Below are positions 37,930-47,097 of a stretch of DNA of 64,000 nucleotides, one piece after another. This stretch comes from Shewanella glacialimarina (GTDB lineage Bacteria; Pseudomonadota; Gammaproteobacteria; Enterobacterales; Shewanellaceae), in assembly GCF_020511155.1 (NCBI RefSeq), contig NZ_CP041216.1, positions 2,356,001-2,420,000 of the forward strand. Direction: 5' to 3'. The position numbers and the translations under genes are program-made. The notes under the pieces were generated by a model. That model saw nothing but the letters and a program-made list of their open reading frames with translations, did not search any database and was not told where the DNA came from. Position 1 is the stretch's first letter, and each line of letters starts with the position of its first letter.

Positions 37930-40206
37930 TTATAGCTTTTCAAAATCATTCACATTGATTGCGGCTAAACGTTTTTTGTCTGCCTCAAGTAATTGCTGAT
38001 ATTCAGCATCTGTAATAATGTTTTTATCTAATGCTACTTCGAATAATTCAAGCATAGGCAGTTTAGATTTAATATGACCACTACGTTGTGCTTTTTTAAG
38101 CTTCTTGTAAATATCTCTTGCTGCATATTTTGCAAGAAACGCATCTTCAACTTCAGCCACTCCGCTGGTATCACCTTCAAACTCACCACATAAGAATGTA
38201 ATGCGGTCACGCGCAGGACTAGGTTTAAGCATAGCTTTTACCAGTTCAACTGCCGCTTTATCGCTTGGTGCATTGAAGTGATTACCCAATGGGAAGATAA
38301 GTACACGTAATAGCACACCAGCAATTTTGCTAGGGAAGTTACGAATAGTATCTTCTAATGCTTTTGCTGCAAGTTGTAAACGCTCGGTCATCACATAATG
38401 AACACTTGGTAAGTCATCTTGTTGGCGGCCATTATCTTCATAAAACTTCAATGTTGCAGAAGCTAAATAAAGCTGACTTAGCACATCACCCATTCTTGCA
38501 GAAATCATTTCTTTACGTTTAAGATCACCTCCCATTATTAACATAGATAAATCAGTCATAATTGCTAAAGAAGAAGATATACGATTCATATCACGATAAT
38601 ATTTCTGGGTTGGTCCACTCACAGGTGCAGATGAGAATCTGCTGCCCGTGAGTGCATTGGCAAATGAACTCAGTGCATTACGAGTAGCATATCCAATGTG
38701 GCCTAAAAGCAGTTGATCAAAGCGATCTAACGCTGCGGTTTCATCTTCCATACCCGCTGCTTCCATTTCGGCAAGCACATAAGGATGACAACGTGTTGCC
38801 CCTTGTCCAAAAATCATCAAAGAGCGGGTTAAAATATTAGCGCCCTCTACGGTAATTGAAATAGGACTAGCTATAAATGCATGACCTAAGTAATTTTTAG
38901 GCCCTAGTTGGATGCCTTTACCTGACTGAATATCCATTGCATCTTCTAATACATCACGGCCAAGCTCTGTCATGTGATATTTTGCAATAGCGGTGACAAC
39001 TGACGGCTTAACATTAGCATCAATACCTGTGGTAGTTAATTGACGAGCTGCCTCTAATTGATAAGTATTGGCAATAATTCGCGCCAATGCTTCTTGAACG
39101 CCTTCAAAGTTACCAATTGGCATACCAAATTGCTGACGAACATAACTATAAGCTGTGGTTGTTTTGGTGGCGATATGGCCAGATGCTGTTGCAAGGGCAG
39201 GTAAAGAAATACCGCGACCCGCTGACAGACATTCAACTAACATTCTCCAGCCTTTACCCGCATATTGTGGACCACCAATAATCCAATCTAATGGAATAAA
39301 GACATCTTTACCGCTTGTGGTACCGTTCATAAAGGCCATCATTAATGGGTTATGACGACGTCCAATTTCAACACCTGTATGGTTAGTTGGAATAAGCGCA
39401 CAGGTAATTCCAAGGTTCTTCTTGTCACCTAATAATTTATCAGGATCGTGCATTTGGAATGCTAAACCTAACACTGTAGCAACAGGAGCTAAGGTAATAT
39501 AACGCTTGTTCCAGGTTAAACTAAGACCTAAAGTTTCTTCACCTTCAAACTCTTGACGACACACCACACCGATATCGGGAATAGCACCTGCATCACTGCC
39601 AGCTTCTGGCCCTGTTAATGCAAAACACGGAATATCTTTACCTACAGCTAAAGAAGGTAACCAACGATCTTTTTGTTCTTGAGTACCATAATGGGTTAAT
39701 AACTCACCAGGACCTAATGAGTTAGGCACCATAACAGTAACAGCTGCGCTGACACTGCGTGTAGCAATTTTTGCGACTATGGTGGAGTTAGCAAAAGCAG
39801 AAAACTCACGACCGCCATATTTTTTAGGAATAATTAGCGCAAAAAAGCCTTCCTCCTTAAAGTACTGCCATAATTCAGGTGGTAAATCTTTACGATTATG
39901 AACAATGTCATAGTCATCAATCATAGATAGCGCTGTTTGAACTTGGTTATCTAAAAAGCTCTGTTCATCAGCAGTTAAGGTCGGTTTTGCGTAACCATGT
40001 AATTTATTCCAATCAGGTTTACCGCGAAATAGCTCACCTTCCCACCATACATCACCCGCTTCCATAGCTTCTTTTTCAGTGCTAGATAACGGAGGAAGTA
40101 CTTTTTTGAAAAACGCAAATGCTGGACGCGTAATAAATTGCATCCTGATATTTCGTACTCCGAAGAGTACGATGATTGCGATAACAAGCAATATGATAAT
40201 AGTCAT
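37930..40206 (-). CDS. fadE: FadE-type acyl-CoA dehydrogenase (first copy)
   Basis: This 758-aa protein catalyses the first step of fatty-acid beta-oxidation, oxidising acyl-CoA to trans-2-enoyl-CoA. One N-terminal membrane helix (residues 2-18) precedes the acyl-CoA dehydrogenase region ([74 protein letters not shown]) and the FadE-specific C-terminal domain. It is shorter than the second copy at 54980 mainly because it lacks the extra N-terminal membrane segment. It lies 22 bases after psrA, with AAGAAGG before its ATG, so it is likely co-transcribed with its regulator. Confidence 0.93.
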   Translation of the reverse strand: MTIIILLVIAIIVLFGVRNIRMQFITRPAFAFFKKVLPPLSSTEKEAMEAGDVWWEGELFRGKPDWNKLHGYAKPTLTADEQSFLDNQVQTALSMIDDYDIVHNRKDLPPELWQYFKEEGFFALIIPKKYGGREFSAFANSTIVAKIATRSVSAAVTVMVPNSLGPGELLTHYGTQEQKDRWLPSLAVGKDIPCFALTGPEAGSDAGAIPDIGVVCRQEFEGEETLGLSLTWNKRYITLAPVATVLGLAFQMHDPDKLLGDKKNLGITCALIPTNHTGVEIGRRHNPLMMAFMNGTTSGKDVFIPLDWIIGGPQYAGKGWRMLVECLSAGRGISLPALATASGHIATKTTTAYSYVRQQFGMPIGNFEGVQEALARIIANTYQLEAARQLTTTGIDANVKPSVVTAIAKYHMTELGRDVLEDAMDIQSGKGIQLGPKNYLGHAFIASPISITVEGANILTRSLMIFGQGATRCHPYVLAEMEAAGMEDETAALDRFDQLLLGHIGYATRNALSSFANALTGSRFSSAPVSGPTQKYYRDMNRISSSLAIMTDLSMLIMGGDLKRKEMISARMGDVLSQLYLASATLKFYEDNGRQQDDLPSVHYVMTERLQLAAKALEDTIRNFPSKIAGVLLRVLIFPLGNHFNAPSDKAAVELVKAMLKPSPARDRITFLCGEFEGDTSGVAEVEDAFLAKYAARDIYKKLKKAQRSGHIKSKLPMLELFEVALDKNIITDAEYQQLLEADKKRLAAINVNDFEKL

Positions 40207-40228
40207 TTTTAACCTTCTTAAGTTTTAA

Positions 40229-40870
40229 CTAGTTGGACATTACTGGTACGGCAACACCCGCAGCCATGTAGGGAATAACTTTTCTTATAATTGCTTCAAT
40301 ATTGTTATGTTCGCCGTAATCTGAGGCAGCAATTTCATTTAGTGCATCGGCAGACGCCATAGTGAATACCATAGTGCCAAGCGTAAAGTGTAAACGCCAA
40401 AACATTTCAACCGGAGGAATGTGCGGTACACTTGCCGTGACAGCTTGTACAAAAGTAGTCAAATATTGACCATAATGCGTAGTGATAAACCAGCGTAAAT
40501 GTCCTTGGCTTTCAATATACCCGCGACCGAGTAACTGCAGGAATATTATTGTGCCACCATTCCTAACCTTATTAAGTTCTAATAATGGTTTGATCAAGCA
40601 TGAAAAAATGTCATTAAGTGGCGCATGTTCCGGTGCTAAATGTAAACGCTTTATTTCATTTGCCGCGGCGGGCATAAACACATCAAGGTAACGCGCCAAT
40701 ACCGCTCTAATTAACTCTTTTTTTGAACCAAAATGATAATTAACCGAGGCTAAATTCACCTCTGCTTTACTGGTGATTAAACGCAATGACGTTTCTGAAA
40801 ATCCTCTCTCAGCAAACAGTTTTTCTGCTGAATCTAGAATTCTTGTTTTCGTATCAGTACGACTTGCCAT
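40229..40870 (-). CDS. psrA: PsrA-like TetR-family fatty-acid regulator
   Basis: A 213-aa TetR-family repressor. The N-terminal helix-turn-helix (KTRILDSAEKLFAERGFSET, then LRLITSKAEVNLASVNYHFG) is almost the same as in Pseudomonas PsrA, and the C-terminal ligand domain shares PPVEMFWRLHFTLGTMVF. PsrA is released from DNA by long-chain fatty acids and controls beta-oxidation genes. Here it is the first gene of psrA-fadE. Its ATG directly follows an AGAGG. A perfect AAAC-N4-GTTT palindrome 17-38 bases upstream fits autoregulation. Confidence 0.88.
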   Translation of the reverse strand: MASRTDTKTRILDSAEKLFAERGFSETSLRLITSKAEVNLASVNYHFGSKKELIRAVLARYLDVFMPAAANEIKRLHLAPEHAPLNDIFSCLIKPLLELNKVRNGGTIIFLQLLGRGYIESQGHLRWFITTHYGQYLTTFVQAVTASVPHIPPVEMFWRLHFTLGTMVFTMASADALNEIAASDYGEHNNIEAIIRKVIPYMAAGVAVPVMSN

Positions 40871-40886
40871 CCTCTAACCCATTCTC

Positions 40887-40908
40887 AATTTAAACACCCG
40901 TTTAAATT
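40887..40908. promoter_or_regulatory. PsrA operator candidate before psrA-fadE
   Basis: A perfect inverted repeat AATTTAAAC-N4-GTTTAAATT immediately upstream of psrA. The AAAC-N4-GTTT core fits PsrA operators as I remember them. Confidence 0.7.
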
Positions 40909-41289
40909 AATCATTGAGCGAACAGATGTCAATTTAAATTTGGCTTATTTTCACAGCAAAATAGCTCATACTTTGCATAGACAGTCACAAATGTAACAAG
41001 CGCAAAATTTTAAAAAAAGTCTAGGTTCTCTGAAGGAAAAACTGTTGTAAGAAAATAGTTGATGAGTATGATTTTTAAACGAGTGTATATTTATGTGACA
41101 GTAATAGCCGTTATTTTCAAACAACCTCCTGTTTAGCAAGTTAACTCAGGCCCTAGACTGCAGGTAAAAAATGAAGCATATGACTGAAATGGATGTTTGT
41201 TAATCTTAGCAAAAAGCACTCATGAGATGCTCGCCTATCATAAGAAAACAATATACCATTGCAATCTCGGCATGCTGCCTGGTTAGCTT
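40909..41289. other. Intergenic region between psrA and smrA
   Basis: 381 bases with an AT-rich psrA upstream part, including another AATTTAAATT near 40931-40940. The rest is the 3' flank of smrA. A reverse-complement check shows no strong hairpin or gene. Confidence 0.45.
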
Positions 41290-41889
41290 TTATCTAAAAC
41301 CACTGCCTTTACGATTTAATTCGCTGTTTTCTATCTTTTTTTGTTGCGACTTTTTAAGCATCACAAACATAGCGCCGGTGCTACCTTGGTCTCGAGTTGC
41401 ACTATGAAACGCTGCAACATGGTCAATCCTTAAAAGCCAATCACATATAGCACTTTTCATTAAACCTGGGTAAGGCTTACTGTTATACCCTTTACCATGA
41501 ATAACCAGAATATTGCGCTCTCCGCGTTCAAACGCGCTAAAAATACAATTTATTAAACTTAGTCTAGCTTGGATCAAACTATATTCGTGCACATCTAAAA
41601 TCGTTTTAATATCATATTTACCCAAGCGTAATTGTTTGAAGACAGCATCCTGCATACCATCATGCTGATGACTGACTATTTGGTCTGGGCAGACCCTCGA
41701 AAATTGATGGGGCATGAGCGGTAAAATAGTAAGTAGCTCATGCTCATTTAAAGCGCTTTGTTTGGCTAATTGCCCAGCAGTAGGTAAAGAAGAGCTAACC
41801 AAGCTTACAGATTGTGTTTTATTAACATCCTTAAGCGGTATGACATCAGCCATCTCTTCAAAAAACAGTACTTTATCATCTTTAAGCAC
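41290..41889 (-). CDS. smrA: Smr-domain DNA endonuclease SmrA
   Basis: A 199-aa protein whose C-terminal part (about 90-180) is a Smr domain. The LDVHEYSLIQARLSLINCIFSA segment has the L-D-x-H motif and NILVIHGKGYNS the HGxG motif. The N-terminal extension (PHQFSRVCPDQIV) matches the SmrA/YdaL group. Smr domains nick DNA or cleave RNA; the cellular role of SmrA is unclear. It uses a GTG start with GGGAGG four bases upstream. Confidence 0.85.
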   Translation of the reverse strand: MLKDDKVLFFEEMADVIPLKDVNKTQSVSLVSSSLPTAGQLAKQSALNEHELLTILPLMPHQFSRVCPDQIVSHQHDGMQDAVFKQLRLGKYDIKTILDVHEYSLIQARLSLINCIFSAFERGERNILVIHGKGYNSKPYPGLMKSAICDWLLRIDHVAAFHSATRDQGSTGAMFVMLKKSQQKKIENSELNRKGSGFR

Positions 41890-42000
41890 ATTACCTCCCT
41901 ACACACTTTGTAATGATTATGTTCTATGGCGACGGTAAAGAATAATTTATAGTACCTACCATATTGTAAAATAGATCAATTTGATGAGAAACTCGGTTTA

Positions 42001-42579
42001 ATGAAGCTTTTGAAACCCGTAATAATAATGATGTTAGTCAGTCTGTTTGTCACTATGGCTTCAATGCCTTGTTACAGTAATACAAAATCAGATAATGACA
42101 TGCTAAATGAAAATTATAGTCATCTAACAAAGGGATTTTATAACCTTAACATGGAGGTTATAAATGATATATACATTGACGATGCTGTTTATATTTCTGA
42201 AACACAAGATAAAGATATTGTTTACGGAAAAAAAAATATTATTGATTTATATCATAAGTTTTTTGATAAAATTAAACGGAAAAACGCTAAAATTGAAATT
42301 GATTTTCGCGTAGCAATTCGTCAGTCATCAGCTGACCAATCGACCGACATTGGTTATTACCTGGTAAGGTTTCACCCTGGTAAAGAATCAGGAGAACCTG
42401 TAAGTGAATTTGCCGGAAAATTTGTTACAGTCTCCAGACTTACAGCGGAAGGTAAATGGAAAATAAGTGTCGATTCTAACACTCGCTCAAAACCTGAGTT
42501 TTATTACCGCGCCAAACCTATGCCAAATTGGTATTACGGTAAGCAATTTATTCAACAATCTACAGAACAACCTAAATAA
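42001..42579 (+). CDS. Exported SnoaL/DUF4440-like protein
   Basis: A 192-aa protein with a signal peptide (residues 1-26, MKLLKPVIIMMLVSLFVTMA, cleavage near CYS-N). The mature part has the cone fold of the NTF2/SnoaL family by pattern: a helix with NENYSHLTKGFYNLNMEVINDIY, then DAVYISETQDKDIVYGKKNI, and beta-strands ending in TAEGKWKISVDSNTR. No catalytic residues can be named. It is probably periplasmic with unknown function. Its stop overlaps the ychJ start by one base, so the two are co-translated. Confidence 0.65.
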   Translation: MKLLKPVIIMMLVSLFVTMASMPCYSNTKSDNDMLNENYSHLTKGFYNLNMEVINDIYIDDAVYISETQDKDIVYGKKNIIDLYHKFFDKIKRKNAKIEIDFRVAIRQSSADQSTDIGYYLVRFHPGKESGEPVSEFAGKFVTVSRLTAEGKWKISVDSNTRSKPEFYYRAKPMPNWYYGKQFIQQSTEQPK

Positions 42580-43094
42580 TGCAATTTGCTACCTTTGACC
42601 ATAATCAACCTTGCCCATGCCATAGCGGAATAGCCTACCAAGCCTGTTGCTCTGTTTATCACACACATAAAATAGTTGCTGACAGTGCCGACATATTAAT
42701 GCGCTCTCGTTATTGTGCATTTGTCGTTGGTGAGTTTAATTATTTAATCGATACCCATCACCAGCAATATTTGGGTGGCTTAACAGCTGAACAATTATCT
42801 CAAGGTAATACACAATGGTTAGGCTTGCAGGTATTAGCACATCAATTGATAGATAAAAGTCATCCGGCTTTCGAACTGACATTTATCGTTACAGAACAAG
42901 CAATTGTGACATTTAAAGCTTGGTATAAGCTTGATAAAGGCGTTGATGCTATTTTTGAACAGTCACATTTTGTTCGACTGGATGGTCAATGGTTTTATAC
43001 CCAAGGCGTGCAAATGGAAACCGCTTTGCCGCGCAGGAATGATCTTTGCGTATGCCAAAGTGGTAAGAAGTTCAAACAATGCTGTATCAACTAA
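42579..43094 (+). CDS. ychJ: YchJ-like SEC-C motif protein (UPF0225)
   Basis: A 171-aa protein with SEC-C zinc motifs at both ends: CPCHSGIAYQACC near residue 11 and CVCQSGKKFKQCC at the very C terminus. Between them is an NTF2-like YchJ domain (MRSRYCAFVVGEFNYLIDTHH and the later VTFKAWYK). This is the layout of E. coli YchJ. SEC-C motifs resemble those of SecA that bind SecB and the ribosome, so a role near translocation or the ribosome is possible, but the function is unproven. Confidence 0.88.
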   Translation: MQFATFDHNQPCPCHSGIAYQACCSVYHTHKIVADSADILMRSRYCAFVVGEFNYLIDTHHQQYLGGLTAEQLSQGNTQWLGLQVLAHQLIDKSHPAFELTFIVTEQAIVTFKAWYKLDKGVDAIFEQSHFVRLDGQWFYTQGVQMETALPRRNDLCVCQSGKKFKQCCIN

Positions 43095-43137
43095 ACAAAT
43101 TATTATGAAACAATATTAATAAAAGCGTTCATAAGGG

Positions 43138-45354
43138 CTATTGTAGTGAGTTTAGAACTAAATCATTAAAATCATTCACTCGAATAGCTGGGCTATATAA
43201 GTAACCTTGCGCTTGGTCACACAGCATATTTTCTAAAAAAATGGCTTGCTCAATTGTCTCAACCCCTTCGGCGGTAATTGACATATTCAGTGCTTTAGCC
43301 ATCGCAATTATCGCACTCACAATTTCACGGCTCTGCTTGCTGGATGATATATCCATAATAAATGAACGATCTATTTTTAACTTAGTGATAGGAAATTGTT
43401 TAAGGTACTTCATTGAACTGTAGCCTGTGCCAAAATCATCAATAGCGATGCCAACACCTAAATCGGCAAGTTCATGACAAAGGTTAATGGCATAGCGAAT
43501 ATCGCCCATTAGTTCAGTTTCAGTAATTTCAAGAATAAGGCTTCTTGGCTTAATGCGATAACGCGTTAACAGATCCCACACCTGTTCAAATAAATCACCA
43601 CTAAAAAACTGTCTAGCAGCGACATTGACATGCATGGTAATGTCCACATTTTTATGCTGCCACAAATTTAATTGTTTACATGCTGTTTCTAATACCCAAG
43701 ATCCTACGGCATTAATCATGCCCGACTGTTCAGCTATTTCAATAAATGCACCAGGATATAGCACCCCTTTTCGAGGGTGATTCCATCTAATTAATGCTTC
43801 AGCTCCGACGTACTGATGACTCTGAAAATCCATTAACGGTTGATAGTACAACTCAAATTGACGACCTTTAATAGCCGACTGTAAGTCTTTTTCTATATCA
43901 GCATTATTTTGAAATTGTTGAAGTAATTCTTGGTTAAAAAATTGATAATAACCGTTGGACTGTTTTTTTGCGTATTGCAACGCAATATCTGCACAGGATA
44001 AAGGTGCAAATAAATCAATTACTGAACCAATGTCAACGATAGCAATAGCCGGTTTAGGTTCAACTTTTTCTCTATTAATAATCATAGAAGCAGATAAATT
44101 GGTGGTGAGTTTACTGACCAACTCATCTAACTCTTTTTCTGACATCATGTGGGGCAACAAAATACAAAACTCATCACTGCCAATTCGAGCCACATCTATT
44201 GCTTTGCAGTTCGCGGCAAAGTGTTTTAAACGTCTAGCAACCTCAATTAATAACGAGTCACCCTGTTCATGGCCGTGGGTATCGTTAAATCGTTTAAAGC
44301 CTAATAGGTCAACCAATAATAATATGCCATCTTGGGCTTTATCCAGCAGTGGAGTAAAGAAAGATCGATTATGTAGGCCAGTTAAACTACAGTGCCATGC
44401 TAAATATTCCAAATCTGCTTGGTGTTCAAATTCAGATGAGATGTCATAACTTGAAACCAAGGCATAGTGATGACCTTGCTCTGTCATAAAACCGGTAATG
44501 TGGTAGTGTAGCCAATATTGTTTGCCATCAACTCGCTTAAGTTTAATGTCTCCTATTACACTTTCATTATTCGCAAGCTTTGCCAATATATGTTGAAGTA
44601 CATCGGGTTTATTTCGAAAAATATCTAAATTCATCACACTTTGATGTTCAATATCACTGCGTAATAAGCCTGTCATTCTTTGATGGGCAAAATTGACATA
44701 ATCGACAACTAAAGTATCTGTATTGACAATCATAACCACATGTTCTGAATGTTCTGCAGCATTGCGCAACAAATGGATTTGTTCTGATTTATCGTAGGAG
44801 TATCGAGTTGCCAAAGTTAATGCAAGCTGATCCGCACACTGAATCACAATTTGAATTTGTTCAAGTTGCCATTCAAATGATGATTTAAAGTCAATCGCTA
44901 ACACCCCCTCAATATGACCATTAATCCGTATAGCAACATTAAGAGCGCTTACAATCTGGTTAACACCATAATAATCAAAAGAATGGATTAGTTGGTTATC
45001 ATGCGAGATATTATTAGTGGCTATAAAACGGTGGTTTTTTAATTCATCAAAATAACAAATGTTTATGCCCGACTGCACAGTGCCTAAGGTGGATATTGGC
45101 CTATTGTTATCGCAGCCTGAATAATGAGAAATCAGTCTTTTTGAGCAGGATAAAGAAGGGTTTTGTTGCCCATCATATGATGGTTCTGCACTATCCAACT
45201 TTTCGTCAAATAGCCAAACGGATACAGTAGAATCAACAAAATGTTGCTGCAATAGCCGACTAACTAACTCAGAGGTTTTTGTAAAATTTCCCTGCTGTTT
45301 CGCACTAGAGTTTACAATTAACTCTAAAAGGTGCTGATTTTGTTCTTGTGTCAT
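43138..45354 (-). CDS. GAF-PAS-GGDEF-EAL cyclic-di-GMP protein
   Basis: This 738-aa soluble signalling protein has a GAF domain at about residues 10-190, a PAS domain at about 200-315, a GGDEF domain at about 325-480 and an EAL domain at about 490-735. The GGDEF active site reads GSDEF, a change likely to weaken or abolish cyclase activity. The EAL domain is intact: EALIRW, LEITETELM, IDDFGTGYSS and KIDRSFI. It probably works as a c-di-GMP phosphodiesterase whose degenerate GGDEF domain may bind GTP as a regulator. There is no membrane segment. It forms a single-gene unit. Confidence 0.9.
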   Translation of the reverse strand: MTQEQNQHLLELIVNSSAKQQGNFTKTSELVSRLLQQHFVDSTVSVWLFDEKLDSAEPSYDGQQNPSLSCSKRLISHYSGCDNNRPISTLGTVQSGINICYFDELKNHRFIATNNISHDNQLIHSFDYYGVNQIVSALNVAIRINGHIEGVLAIDFKSSFEWQLEQIQIVIQCADQLALTLATRYSYDKSEQIHLLRNAAEHSEHVVMIVNTDTLVVDYVNFAHQRMTGLLRSDIEHQSVMNLDIFRNKPDVLQHILAKLANNESVIGDIKLKRVDGKQYWLHYHITGFMTEQGHHYALVSSYDISSEFEHQADLEYLAWHCSLTGLHNRSFFTPLLDKAQDGILLLVDLLGFKRFNDTHGHEQGDSLLIEVARRLKHFAANCKAIDVARIGSDEFCILLPHMMSEKELDELVSKLTTNLSASMIINREKVEPKPAIAIVDIGSVIDLFAPLSCADIALQYAKKQSNGYYQFFNQELLQQFQNNADIEKDLQSAIKGRQFELYYQPLMDFQSHQYVGAEALIRWNHPRKGVLYPGAFIEIAEQSGMINAVGSWVLETACKQLNLWQHKNVDITMHVNVAARQFFSGDLFEQVWDLLTRYRIKPRSLILEITETELMGDIRYAINLCHELADLGVGIAIDDFGTGYSSMKYLKQFPITKLKIDRSFIMDISSSKQSREIVSAIIAMAKALNMSITAEGVETIEQAIFLENMLCDQAQGYLYSPAIRVNDFNDLVLNSLQ

Positions 45355-45549
45355 TAGTTTCCCGAAAAGACATCATGTATTCTCATTCCGCTGAATTATA
45401 ATTAGTTCGCTCTGTGAGCGATGTGCAGAAACTCAATACATACCATTGGGAGCTTAATAATAAGCTGTTTGTTAACTCTTGATAATCAAAGGCTGTTATA
45501 AAATTTAATCGCTGACGATACACCCGCAATTAACAAACAGCAACCCTAT

Positions 45550-45837
45550 TTACACGCCATTTTCTAATTGAAATAGCATTTTTTCCACCGTCACTGAAAA
45601 ATACAATATAAGCTTAACATCATCGCCTAGATGAACAATCTTAACATCGACCTTGTCGAAACGATTCTGTGCTGTACTGGCAAGCTTATTTGCTTCAATT
45701 TCAGCTGCATCCCCCTTAAAAACTAATACTAACTCGGTATCGTGCTCATCAATTACGGCGCCGATATCGACAAAACTCCCACAATCACTGCATGAGTCGT
45801 TTACGTTCTGCTGTTGTTCTCTAATTGTGTTAACCAT
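45550..45837 (-). CDS. yfcZ: DUF406 family protein (YfcZ/YiiS-like)
   Basis: A 95-aa acidic protein of the DUF406 family, related to E. coli YfcZ and YiiS. The CSDCGSFVDIGAVIDEHD segment near residue 16 and LASTAQNRFDKVDVKI around residue 52 are the family signature. Function is unknown, though homologues are conserved next to fatty-acid oxidation genes in some enterobacteria. GGGTGG precedes the ATG. Confidence 0.82.
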   Translation of the reverse strand: MVNTIREQQQNVNDSCSDCGSFVDIGAVIDEHDTELVLVFKGDAAEIEANKLASTAQNRFDKVDVKIVHLGDDVKLILYFSVTVEKMLFQLENGV

Positions 45838-45981
45838 CGTGAACCACCCAAAGCTGAAGAATGAAGATCGGTTTATATGTGATTATCATAAAATAACTGA
45901 ATAACAATTTCCCTTACTTGGCTCACATATCTAGTTGGCACCATGTTTTTATGCAAATGATATAGTCTCAAGCGGAGGACT

Positions 45982-46479
45982 TTATGCGGTGAGTTGGATC
46001 ATCGTTTGACTAATCTGTCGTTGACGCTCTAACTGCTCAACAAAATGCATGTCTTCAGTAGGCTCATAATGGGTTTCTAACCCTTCATATTTTGATCGCA
46101 CTAAATGGCTGCTATTACTTAATGCTTGAGTCATTGCATCATCATGTTTACCTCGTATTACAATGGCTTCAGGACATAAGCTTTGTTGTAAATGAAATTG
46201 ACATAACCCTTGGGAGTGAAAAACAGCACCATTATTTGTATGCTCAGCAGTAGCAGATAAATCATCAACTAATTTTTGTGGTTGTTGCAGTTGAAACTGT
46301 TTATACAGTTTCTGGTCAATCGTCAGGTGTTTATCAAATTGAAATTGAGCCATATCATTACTGTCTGCTGACAACATGGCTAACAGTAAACCAAATTCAC
46401 CACGACGCTGGTTTTCGACAGCCGCATTTAAACGACTGCCTAATTGTAATTCATTGACCAGTAGTGATTCAATTTGCAT
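45982..46479 (-). CDS. VC2046/SO_2500 family protein
   Basis: A 165-aa, mostly helical protein that I recognise as the VC2046/SO_2500 family of Vibrio and Shewanella. It begins with LVNELQLGSRLNAAVENQRRGEFGLLLAML and has a conserved SADSNDMAQF stretch. No function is established and no catalytic motif is visible. The ribosome-binding site is weak. It lies just upstream of the tRNA-Tyr cluster on the opposite strand, as in Shewanella as I remember it. Confidence 0.75.
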   Translation of the reverse strand: MQIESLLVNELQLGSRLNAAVENQRRGEFGLLLAMLSADSNDMAQFQFDKHLTIDQKLYKQFQLQQPQKLVDDLSATAEHTNNGAVFHSQGLCQFHLQQSLCPEAIVIRGKHDDAMTQALSNSSHLVRSKYEGLETHYEPTEDMHFVEQLERQRQISQTMIQLTA

Positions 46480-46560
46480 ATAAAAACAACACTATTATGA
46501 CTCGATGCTATTTTATCGACCAAACACACCTAAACTTTAGAAAAATATTCATTTTTAGCC

Positions 46561-46598
46561 TTTACATATTTTGGGTTTATGACTACTATGGCGGCCGC
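46561..46598 (+). promoter_or_regulatory. tRNA-Tyr operon promoter with GC-rich discriminator
   Basis: TTTACA (46561-46566), a 17-base spacer and TACTAT (46584-46589), then one base and GCGGCCGC (46591-46598), six bases before the first tRNA-Tyr. The octamer and its spacing are the same as at tRNA-Ser. Confidence 0.82.
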
Positions 46599-46604
46599 AA
46601 TTGA

Positions 46605-46689
46605 GGAGGGGTTCCCGAGTGGCCAAAGGGATCAGACTGTAAATCTGACGGCTCAGCCTTCGAAGGTTCGAATCCTTCTCCCTCCACCA
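46605..46689 (+). tRNA. tRNA-Tyr (anticodon GTA), copy 1
   Basis: An 85-base class II tRNA with acceptor stem GGAGGGG, anticodon loop CTGTAAA carrying GTA, long variable arm, GGTTCGAATC T arm and encoded CCA. Confidence 0.97.
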
Positions 46690-46727
46690 TTTGCGATGTA
46701 ATTTAGATAGACGAAAAAGAAATATGT

Positions 46728-46812
46728 GGAGGGGTTCCCGAGTGGCCAAAGGGATCAGACTGTAAATCTGACGGCTCAGCCTTCGAAGGTTCGAATCCTT
46801 CTCCCTCCACCA
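46728..46812 (+). tRNA. tRNA-Tyr (anticodon GTA), copy 2
   Basis: Identical to copy 1 over all 85 bases, 38 bases downstream of it; the spacer differs in sequence. Confidence 0.97.
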
Positions 46813-46841
46813 TCTTTCTTGCTCATTTATCTCTATTCAGT

Positions 46842-46926
46842 GGAGGGGTTCCCGAGTGGCCAAAGGGATCAGACTGTAAATCTGACGGCTCAGCCTTCGA
46901 AGGTTCGAATCCTTCTCCCTCCACCA
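46842..46926 (+). tRNA. tRNA-Tyr (anticodon GTA), copy 3
   Basis: The third identical copy, 29 bases after copy 2. All three probably derive from one precursor transcript. Confidence 0.97.
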
Positions 46927-47097
46927 TTTTACATCTTAATCTTCATACTATATCCCTCAAAATCTGTAATATATCTTTCATTAATTAATCGAATTCGTAT
47001 TAATTCTCTCTATTATCTCAACCAGTTTATTTTTGCTAGGTTTAACACCTTTTTTTCTTTAAGATTAAGTCATTAATAATCACGATGAGAAAATACT

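Noticed and set aside
41222..41407. 61-aa open frame downstream of smrA
   Set aside because: It overlaps the smrA end antisense, with no ribosome-binding site.
43955..44449. 164-aa open frame antisense to the GGDEF-EAL gene
   Set aside because: A shadow of the strongly supported gene on the other strand, with no recognisable domain.
46605..46926. Regularly spaced repeats resembling a short CRISPR array
   Set aside because: The 85-base units fold as tRNA-Tyr and the spacers are unequal.
46726..47076. 116-aa open frame with two near-identical halves
   Set aside because: The repeats are the tRNA-Tyr genes read in frame; no ribosome-binding site or family.
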